Positions 1-5,023 of a stretch of 5,023 bases of DNA are shown here, piece by piece. Numbering within the stretch: the first letter of the stretch is position 1; each line of letters starts with the position of its first letter. Source of the DNA: an uncultured Rhodanobacter sp. (GTDB lineage: Bacteria > Pseudomonadota > Gammaproteobacteria > Xanthomonadales > Rhodanobacteraceae); NCBI GenBank assembly GCA_903827735.1, contig CAIKJM010000455.1:1-5023 (forward strand), given 5' to 3'. The notes below the pieces were generated by a model. It worked only from the letters and a program-made list of their open reading frames with translations. It made no database searches and had not been told where the DNA came from. A program made the position numbers and the translations under genes.

Positions 1-922
1 CATCGCCGGTCAGCTCGTAGCGTCGCGCGGCGCCGATGATCTTGGGAATCTGCGTATTGCTGTGCAGGCCCTGCAATTCATCGCGATGCGCGGCAAGCGG
101 AGCGAACAGGGAGACCTGATCGAAGCGATGTGCGGCGTCCATGTAGCGACCGTTACCGGTGATGGCATATAGCTCGTACATCGAGTCGTTCATGCCGCCG
201 TATTCGGTTTTCAGAATGTGCGCGAGTTGCGCATCGGAGAAACCGTTGAGCCAGCGGACCGTCCAGTTACCGATGCCGGTAGCAACGGTCAGTGCCTGCT
301 GATTACCCGCATACCGGTACATGTCGATCATACCGGCTTGAATCTTGTGGATGGTGTAGAACGGTGCCCACACCTTCTGGCCGCTGCTCAGGCGATCGAA
401 GAAGCTTTCCGGAAACGCGCTGAGATAACCGTTGGGCTGCTGGCACGCCGCCAGTTGCGCTACCAGTTCGTCGCCACGCGCCTTGAGTATTTGATCGCCC
501 TGACTGGCGTACGCAAACGCAGCCGCCGACAGATAATGCCCGCCGCTGAAATGGCCGCGCAGTTCGCAGTCGGGTTTCTCCCAACCGCCCAGTGGTGCTG
601 CGCTGGAGCCCAGGCCGGCCTGCAGGCGAAAACTTCGCGCCAGTCGATCGACCGGAATGCTCTGCAGATAGCGCCGGTTGATCGCTGCGCCGGTCGCAAA
701 ATCACTGTCAAGCAAGCGGACCTGATGAAGCGCGAACGCATGCATGCTTTGCACCGGCTTTTCGCGCGACGTCACATCCGCCAGCGTGGCATCGGAAACA
801 GCGGTCTTCGGATCGGCAACGTCGGGAGCGAAGGCGCGCGCAGCGGGCGTCACGGCAGCGGAGACGAGCAGGGCCGTTGCGCCTTTGATAAACCGTCTGC
901 GATGGACGTCGCCGCTGTGCAT
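1..922 (-). CDS. GH127 (DUF1680) beta-L-arabinofuranosidase-type glycoside hydrolase, Tat-exported; N-terminal part only, 3' end beyond the left edge
   Basis: Probable exo-acting hydrolase that removes beta-L-arabinofuranose from plant glycans or arabinosylated glycoproteins in the periplasm. Reading the minus strand from ATG at 922 gives 307 residues with no stop up to the window edge. Residues 8-13 (RRRFIK) are a twin-arginine motif, followed by a hydrophobic stretch and an AxA-type cleavage region near 28-30. Family-typical blocks follow in order: GGWEKPDCELRGHF (112-125), then GHYLSAAAFAYA; CQQPNGYLSAFP (160-171); VWAPFYTIHKIQAG (184-197); EYGGMND (240-246); LYAITGN (251-257); and LHSNTQIPKIIGAARRYELTGD spread over 286-307. 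From knowledge of the family, the zinc-binding Glu/Cys residues and the catalytic Cys lie further C-terminal, so they are not visible and activity cannot be judged. ATG 922 is the first plausible start after an in-frame TGA near 996 and has a GGGGA five bases upstream. Usual length is about 600-800 residues, so roughly half is missing. Exact linkage specificity is inference. Confidence 0.9.
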   Translation of the reverse strand, partial: MHSGDVHRRRFIKGATALLVSAAVTPAARAFAPDVADPKTAVSDATLADVTSREKPVQSMHAFALHQVRLLDSDFATGAAINRRYLQSIPVDRLARSFRLQAGLGSSAAPLGGWEKPDCELRGHFSGGHYLSAAAFAYASQGDQILKARGDELVAQLAACQQPNGYLSAFPESFFDRLSSGQKVWAPFYTIHKIQAGMIDMYRYAGNQQALTVATGIGNWTVRWLNGFSDAQLAHILKTEYGGMNDSMYELYAITGNGRYMDAAHRFDQVSLFAPLAAHRDELQGLHSNTQIPKIIGAARRYELTGD

Positions 923-1000
923 CCCGATCCCCGTGTGTGCATCGCGCCCGTGGCGAAATGCGCTGATAGTTCCACCTTCGCTTTCATCGTGCCGTCACGT

Positions 1001-1090
1001 AGACCTATCGTCTTGTGTCATTTGAGGCTATTGCATGCGGAATACGGCATAGTTTTATTTGACACCGGACTTTATTTTGCAAAGAGGTCT
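1001..1090. promoter_or_regulatory. Two nested inverted repeats around the AT-rich region upstream of the GH127 gene
   Basis: The outer arms are AGACCT (1001-1006) and AGGTCT (1085-1090). The inner arms are GTGTCA (1015-1020) and TGACAC (1060-1065). Both pairs are exact 6-bp inverted matches and are correctly nested, but the flank lengths differ (8 bases on one side, 19 on the other), so this is not one continuous dyad. The inner arm continues with similar AT-rich bases on each side (ATTTGA after one, TATT before the other). The position between the hydrolase genes and over the candidate promoter fits paired half-sites for a regulator. Six-base arms can also arise by chance, so the function is inference. 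Confidence 0.3.
1054..1082 (-). promoter_or_regulatory. Weak sigma70-like promoter candidate for the GH127 gene
   Basis: On the minus strand TTGCAA (1082-1077) can serve as a -35 box (4 of 6 matches to TTGACA). It is followed 17 bases later by AATAAA (1059-1054), a -10 box with 4 of 6 matches to TATAAT. Transcription would start near 1047 and leave a leader of about 125 bases before ATG 922. Support is the 17-base spacing, the correct strand and the unusually AT-rich setting. Neither box is strong and other alignments within the pocket are possible. Confidence 0.3.
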
Positions 1091-1148
1091 GATACACGGC
1101 CAGGCCTAGTGCGTATCGCAGCGGGGCCGAGAGTGACGCACGTTCGGG

Positions 1149-1167
1149 CGATCGCGGTACGCGATCG
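1149..1167. repeat. Perfect 8-bp inverted repeat with 3-base centre, possible operator
   Basis: CGATCGCG (1149-1156) and CGCGATCG (1160-1167) are exact inverted copies around the centre GTA. The 19-base element lies between the two hydrolase genes, about 230 bases upstream of the GH127 start and about 65 bases upstream of the candidate -35 box on the minus strand. No T-run follows on the minus strand, so a rho-independent terminator is unlikely. A dimeric regulator site is possible. I do not recognise it as the site of a named regulator. Confidence 0.4.
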
Positions 1168-1345
1168 TGCAGATGGTCGGGGATGAATCACGCTATCCGC
1201 ATCGCCGACTTTGTCCAAAAAGTTAGCGTCCTTGTCTCCCAACGACGATGCAGTAGGCGCTGTCGTTGCAGCATGTCCTCATGCATCCAACAGGAAAAAT
1301 CCGACCGATGGTCTTAACCTTGATGGCAGCGTGAGCGGCATCATG

Positions 1346-3715
1346 TCAAACGAATCGTGCGACGACGTCTATCCGCTGACCCGGTTTGCCCCGGACGCGA
1401 ATAGCGTCGTCGTTCCGATCGGCGGCATCGATTGCCACGCCATCCAGCCGCACCTCGGCCAAACGTTTGCCGGTAGGCGCACGAAGGCTTAGCCACGTGT
1501 TTTTGGGGCTGCCGCGATCGGGCAAGGTCAGCACGCCTTTGATGCTACCGGTGCCGGTCGTCTGCAGGTGGAAGCTGACGTATCCCCAGCGCGTTGGCGC
1601 GCGCTCGATGCCTAACGGTTTATCGCTAGCCATCCATACGCGAGGGATAGCGCGACCCAGGTAAAGCGTCTCGCCCGCACTGTCGTCGAACACCAGCGCC
1701 CAGCGCAGCAGCAGCGGTATCGTCATCTGTGCCGGGATGCAGAATAGCGGCATGCCGCCGCTGATATCGGACACTTCACCGGCCGTCCAACTGCCCGGCG
1801 TGTGCGCGTGATGGCGGTGGGCGTAGAGAAACAGCAGGTACTCGTCGATGCGTCCCAGCCGCAGCAGCTGCTGCGCATAGCCGTAGGAAATGAAGCCGAG
1901 AATATCGCGGCTATCCTTGCTGACGGGGCCGATATTGGCGACTACGCCGATGCTGGTGGCGCCGTGGCCGCGCATGCAGTTGATCACCATGTGGGCCAGA
2001 TCGTCGGGCAGGATGTCCGCTTGCAGCAGCTCGGCGTAAGCGCGATGCGGCCACTGCTGCTCGCTTGGCTTTTCCTTGGCCAGCGATTCGCGGAAAGTGA
2101 GCTTCACGCCCGGCAGCGGGCCGACATACGGCGGCTTCACATCGTGTCGCACGTTGGCGCGCAGAGTGCGCACGGTTTGCACGCGCAACATGTCGGCGCG
2201 TTTCTGCCATTCGCTTGCACGCGCCGCATCGGCAGGCGCGATGTTCGGCCAGACAGCGGCGAGATCGTAAAGCCCGCGGGCGGCCATGGCGCTGTTGGCG
2301 TAATACGGCTTCCACCATATTGTGGGATCGGGAAACAGGCAGGCATCGGATTCGTTCCAGCCGTGAATCAGGCCGTAGCCAGGATCCGATCTGGCCAGCT
2401 TCAGGCTTTCGTCGTGCAGTTCCAGCAGTACCTGCGCGGTGGCCTCGATCTTTCCCTGATGTTTGTGCAGCAGGGACAGATCACCGGTATAGCGGGCATA
2501 GCGCGCCAGCAGCGACAGCGTCAGACCGAACTGCGCGGTCTCGGCGCCGCGCATGTTGATCAGGCCGTTGTGCTGCACGAAATCGCTGAAATACTCATCC
2601 AGCACCGCGGCCGCCTGATCGAAGCGGCCCCATTCAAGGTTGGCGTACAGCGAGCTGGTGAAGGTGTCCTGGAAGCCGTCGTATTCGTTGCCGTAGTAGT
2701 CGCGATCCACCGCGCCGTATTTCGGGTAGGTGCCGCCGGGTCGCACCACCAGTTCGCGGGCAAACGCGTAGCGCGCCATGTCGCTCCAGCCTGGCGCGGG
2801 AATCGATGCAACGCTGGTCCCGCTCAGCTCGCCCTGCCAGTAATCGTGAAAGCGCAGCAGCGCGGCGTAGAACGCAGCCGGCTCCGGCGGCTGTCGCCGC
2901 GGCGGATAGCTGGGATAGCTGTGGCCGTACGCCACCTTGGTGATGGCACCGCGCTCGATCAGAGCGGTGCGATGCCAGGTCTGCACCACGAATCGGTCGG
3001 TGGCATCCACGTCGGCAAATACCAGCACGTCGTACCAGCGGCCGTCGTCGATCGGCACGACCTTGTGCACGGCCGGCATCCATCCGCCCAACAAACCTTC
3101 GCGCCGGCGCGCGACGCGCTTGGGATCGTGCAGCTCAGCGAAGATCTGATCGGAGTGATACGTGCGGGTGCTGCCGGAGGTATACACCGGCATGGTGTCG
3201 GCGCACTGGCGCGTGCCGACAAAGGTCGTCCACGGCAGCCGGCCATAGTAGTTTTCGGGATTGAGCTGCGACGCGACGGGCGGGGCGGCCGCCCGCACCT
3301 GCGCCTCGTCCGGCTCGCCGTGCGCGAGCAGGTGATCGGCCAACAGATCTGCCTCAGCCAACGCGATATCGGCCAGCTGCATGCCGAAGTACGGCGCGCC
3401 GTCGGCGGCAAACGATGGCTCGGTACGCTTGCTCAGCACGCAGGCGACGTCGCCACTGACCAGGGTCAGCGCGCCGTCGGTCTGGCTGAAATCCTCGAAC
3501 ACCTGCCAGTCAAGTGCGGCCTGTTTGAACGAGCCGAGCGGCTGGTGACCTTGTGTGGATAGTTTTGAAAGCGGTACTCGAACGGGCGGTAATGCAGGCC
3601 TGGATGATCCCATTGATGACACCGAACCCGCGGCGCCCGCGTCGTTTCCTGCCGCGTAAAGTCCTACCGCGGCGCCGGTCGTTGCCAGGCTTTGCAGAAA
3701 GCGTCGACGGTCCAT
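1346..3715 (-). CDS. Tat-exported six-hairpin glycosidase-like protein, family not identified (789 aa)
   Basis: Probable periplasmic carbohydrate-active hydrolase; substrate unknown. The start is ATG 3715, giving 789 residues that open with a twin-arginine signal (RRRFLQ at 3-8, then a hydrophobic stretch) and have GGGGAG ten bases upstream. The frame stays open 62 codons further upstream, but that stretch runs through the intergenic hairpin and buries the Tat signal, so it is rejected. Residues about 45-300 look like a beta-rich N-terminal domain. Residues about 310-675 are alpha-helical with spaced aromatic/acidic motifs, as in (alpha/alpha)6 barrels: YGNEYDGFQDTF (341-352), HGWNESDACLF (451-461), WWKPYYANSAMAARGLYD (467-484) and GSWTAGEVSDISGG (641-654). 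Residues about 682-789 resemble the C-terminal beta-sandwich of such enzymes (LYLGRAIPRVW, ERAPTRWGYVSF). Acids in the first three acidic motifs (341-352, 451-461, 641-654) are catalytic candidates. The adjacent GH127 gene supports plant glycan breakdown. I cannot place it in a numbered GH family. The gene is certain; glycosidase activity is inferred from fold-like features. Confidence 0.85.
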   Translation of the reverse strand: MDRRRFLQSLATTGAAVGLYAAGNDAGAAGSVSSMGSSRPALPPVRVPLSKLSTQGHQPLGSFKQAALDWQVFEDFSQTDGALTLVSGDVACVLSKRTEPSFAADGAPYFGMQLADIALAEADLLADHLLAHGEPDEAQVRAAAPPVASQLNPENYYGRLPWTTFVGTRQCADTMPVYTSGSTRTYHSDQIFAELHDPKRVARRREGLLGGWMPAVHKVVPIDDGRWYDVLVFADVDATDRFVVQTWHRTALIERGAITKVAYGHSYPSYPPRRQPPEPAAFYAALLRFHDYWQGELSGTSVASIPAPGWSDMARYAFARELVVRPGGTYPKYGAVDRDYYGNEYDGFQDTFTSSLYANLEWGRFDQAAAVLDEYFSDFVQHNGLINMRGAETAQFGLTLSLLARYARYTGDLSLLHKHQGKIEATAQVLLELHDESLKLARSDPGYGLIHGWNESDACLFPDPTIWWKPYYANSAMAARGLYDLAAVWPNIAPADAARASEWQKRADMLRVQTVRTLRANVRHDVKPPYVGPLPGVKLTFRESLAKEKPSEQQWPHRAYAELLQADILPDDLAHMVINCMRGHGATSIGVVANIGPVSKDSRDILGFISYGYAQQLLRLGRIDEYLLFLYAHRHHAHTPGSWTAGEVSDISGGMPLFCIPAQMTIPLLLRWALVFDDSAGETLYLGRAIPRVWMASDKPLGIERAPTRWGYVSFHLQTTGTGSIKGVLTLPDRGSPKNTWLSLRAPTGKRLAEVRLDGVAIDAADRNDDAIRVRGKPGQRIDVVARFV

Positions 3716-3725
3716 GGATTCAATA

Positions 3726-3731
3726 CTCCCC
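3726..3731 (-). promoter_or_regulatory. Ribosome binding site deciding the start of the 789-residue hydrolase
   Basis: GGGGAG on the minus strand ends ten bases before ATG 3715. It is the best Shine-Dalgarno-like match in this leader, and it supports the start that puts the RR motif at residues 3-4, as expected for a Tat signal. A competing in-frame ATG seven codons upstream (MPGSIES extension) would lie on the other side of this site and lacks a comparable one of its own. Confidence 0.6.
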
Positions 3732-3760
3732 GGCATATACGGGATCATGCGGTGGTGGCA

Positions 3761-3829
3761 GAAAGAGGCCCGCGTATCGGGGGTTCGCGCCTCGTCGAGG
3801 GGAGGGCGGAGGCGCGGATACGCGGGCCT
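3761..3829 (-). terminator. Strong bulged hairpin, probable rho-independent terminator of the permease gene
   Basis: The arms AGGCCCGCGTATC (3766-3778) and GATACGCGGGCCT (3817-3829) are perfect 13-bp inverted copies. Inside them CGCGCCTC (3786-3793) and GAGGCGCG (3809-3816) add 8 more perfect pairs. A 7-base bulge (3779-3785) on one arm separates the two helices, and the loop is 15 bases (3794-3808). On the minus strand the stem is followed by CTTTCT (3766-3761), a short and imperfect T-tract. The other strand has no T-run, so the orientation fits termination of the permease mRNA 76 bases after its stop codon. The weak tail means partial read-through or an mRNA-stabilising role is also possible. 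Confidence 0.65.
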
Positions 3830-3904
3830 GGTGATCATCATGCAACGTGCAAAGCAAGGCATCTTGTCGAATTCGTTCACCGCGCATGCGGATCCATGCA
3901 CAGA

Positions 3905-5023
3905 TCAGTCGTCCTCTTCATTGCCCACGTCGAGCTGCGAGGCCGGCAGGCCGGTATAGCTGCCCCAGTAGTAGACGACCAGCGCGATAAGGCAGACGGT
4001 CAACGAATCCCACGGATGGGAGATGAAACGTTTTCCGCCAAAGGTCCCCAGATAAGAAGCCACCATCATCAGCGCGTAAAACCCGATGAGCCATGCCGAC
4101 GAAAACACTTCTGTTCGCAGTAATGCGCGGTCTGCACGAACACCGAGTTTGTAGGCAACGTAGATCACGAACATCACGATTTGCAGGCCGAGTAGCCACG
4201 ACACAGTGGTCCATCCCGACCAGTACACGATCAGCGCGGCGACGATAAAAGACAGCGGCCCGAGGAGAGCGAAGCCATGCACGTAGAAAGGCCGCGCCAG
4301 CTTCGGCGCGCTTCGGCGCAATGCCGCGACCGTGATCGGTGCGACCGCATAGCTCAGCACCAGCGCGGCAGAAACCACGCCGATCATGGCCTCCCACGAA
4401 GGGAACGGCAGCGTCCAGAAAACCGATAGCGCAAAGGTCAGCCACAGCGCCGGCCTGGGTATGCCGGACTTATCGTCGATGCGGGTAAACACCTTGAAAA
4501 ACGCGCCGCTGCGCGCCCAGCCGTAAACGATGCGCGGCGTGGCATTCATGTAGATATTGCCGGTGCCGCTGGGCGAGATCATCGCGTCCGACACTACCAG
4601 CACCGCCAGCCAGCCGACGCCCAGGGCCAGCGCGATATCGTGATACGGCAGCGAAAACTCTGTGCCGATGGCCGTCCAGCCGTGGCTGAGCATAGCGGCC
4701 GGGATGCTGCCGAGGAACGCGATCTGCAGCAGCAGATAGATCACCGTGGAGAGCAGCACCGACAGAATCAGCGCGATGGGAATTGTGCGCTGCGGATCGC
4801 GCACTTCGCTGGCCACCGAGATGATCGGCGTCAGCCCGAGGTAGGCGAAGATGATGCCGCCGGCCGACACCGCGCCTTCCACACCGGCAAAGCCGAACGG
4901 CGCAAAGCCCTGCACCTGCATATTGTGCGGCTGAAAATGCGTCAACAGCACCACGATCACCAGCAGCGGCACGACGAATTTGAAGATGCTGATGATGTTG
5001 TTGGCCTTGGCGAAGGTCTTCAC
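3905..5023 (-). CDS. APC-superfamily amino acid permease, possibly YveA-like aspartate:proton symporter type; N-terminus beyond the right edge
   Basis: Inner-membrane secondary transporter that probably imports an amino acid with protons. The 372 visible residues are open to the right edge. The GTG at 5023 is probably internal, because the first residues run straight into a mid-protein membrane segment (about 14-29). Other hydrophobic segments lie near 52-72, 81-105, 128-148, 191-205, 213-235, 251-269, 272-292, 307-326 and 340-354. The APC hallmark is residues 55-84: a GIIFAYLGL helix followed by SEVRDPQRTIP. SDAMISPSGTGNIYMNATPR (145-164) and KSGIPRPALWLTF (185-197) match what I recall of the aspartate/glutamate YveA-like branch; that substrate call is from memory and tentative. 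Full-length members are about 500-550 residues, so about 150 are missing. The acidic tail GNEEDD ends at a TGA followed by the hairpin terminator, which separates this gene from the hydrolases. A metabolic link with them is not shown. Confidence 0.88.
   Translation of the reverse strand: MKTFAKANNIISIFKFVVPLLVIVVLLTHFQPHNMQVQGFAPFGFAGVEGAVSAGGIIFAYLGLTPIISVASEVRDPQRTIPIALILSVLLSTVIYLLLQIAFLGSIPAAMLSHGWTAIGTEFSLPYHDIALALGVGWLAVLVVSDAMISPSGTGNIYMNATPRIVYGWARSGAFFKVFTRIDDKSGIPRPALWLTFALSVFWTLPFPSWEAMIGVVSAALVLSYAVAPITVAALRRSAPKLARPFYVHGFALLGPLSFIVAALIVYWSGWTTVSWLLGLQIVMFVIYVAYKLGVRADRALLRTEVFSSAWLIGFYALMMVASYLGTFGGKRFISHPWDSLTVCLIALVVYYWGSYTGLPASQLDVGNEEDD

Larger units (their letters stand above)
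923..1345. other. Intergenic region of 423 bases without a convincing gene
   Basis: This gap lies between the stop of the 789-residue hydrolase gene and the start of the GH127 gene. Neither strand has an ORF with both a plausible ribosome binding site and protein-like composition. Minus-strand candidates are about 20-32 codons. A plus-strand ORF starting with TTG at 1211 lacks a ribosome binding site and overlaps the hydrolase gene antisense. The region holds the inverted repeat at 1149-1167 and an AT-rich pocket around 1020-1085 that stands out from the GC-rich surroundings. The most economical reading is a 3' end plus the promoter/operator region of the GH127 gene. Confidence 0.7.

Noticed and set aside
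920..942. Alternative upstream ATG at 942 for the GH127 gene
   Set aside because: It is in a different frame from the GH127 coding sequence and opens only a short overlapping ORF.
218..1186. Plus-strand ORF of 322 codons across the GH127 gene and its upstream region
   Set aside because: Most of it is antisense to clear GH127 coding sequence, it shows no domain, and it runs through the promoter-like AT-rich pocket.
1295..1313. Terminator-like GACC/GGTC stem with a T5 run on the minus strand, downstream of the 789-residue gene
   Set aside because: The stem is only 4 bp with a 3-base loop and two unpaired bases precede the T-run. It is too weak to call, although it is in the right place for that gene's 3' end.
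1211..1492. Plus-strand ORF of 93 codons with a TTG start
   Set aside because: It has no ribosome binding site, a rare start codon, and more than half of it is antisense to the 3' end of the hydrolase gene.
1802..3562. Plus-strand ORF of 586 codons antisense to the 789-residue hydrolase gene
   Set aside because: It lies wholly within the opposite-strand gene, has the Ala/Arg/Gly/His-rich composition of a GC-driven shadow frame, and shows no recognisable domain. The minus frame has a signal peptide and enzyme-like motifs.
4301..4320. Tandem near-identical 10-mers (CTTCGGCGCG, CTTCGGCGCA)
   Set aside because: They lie inside permease coding sequence and encode an ordinary basic loop (LRRSAPK). 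A short GC-rich duplication of this size is not notable.

Overview
The window is GC-rich bacterial DNA. It carries three protein genes, all on the minus strand, two of them cut by the window edges. In transcription order (right to left) they are: the C-terminal 372 codons of an APC-superfamily amino acid permease (3905-5023); a 789-residue Tat-exported protein that looks like a six-hairpin glycosidase of unassigned family (1346-3715); and the first 307 codons of a Tat-exported GH127/DUF1680 beta-L-arabinofuranosidase-type enzyme (1-922). Two adjacent Tat-exported sugar hydrolases, the GC-rich codon use and the type of permease suggest a plant- or soil-associated proteobacterium. Xanthomonadales such as the Dyella/Luteibacter/Rhodanobacter group would fit. 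This is an inference from recall and cannot be settled from the window.

Layout. The permease ends at 3905. A strong bulged hairpin (21 paired bases per arm, 3766-3829) follows it, with a short T-rich tail on the minus strand, so it probably terminates permease transcription. Only about 50 bases separate that hairpin from the start of the 789-residue gene, which has a GGGGAG ribosome binding site and an RR-type Tat signal. After that gene's stop comes a 423-base gap with no convincing gene. It holds an exact 8-bp inverted repeat with a 3-base centre (1149-1167) and an AT-rich pocket inside two nested inverted repeats (1001-1090), where a weak sigma70-like promoter for the GH127 gene can be drawn.

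How the genes may work together. Both hydrolases appear to be exported folded into the periplasm. The GH127 enzyme probably removes beta-linked L-arabinofuranose from plant cell-wall glycans or hydroxyproline-rich glycoproteins, and the larger enzyme may act on the same or a linked glycan. The permease is separated by a probable terminator and may be a chance neighbour. The main candidate for something undescribed is the 789-residue protein, which has recognisable architecture but no family I can name. No mobile element, CRISPR array, tRNA or rRNA is visible.
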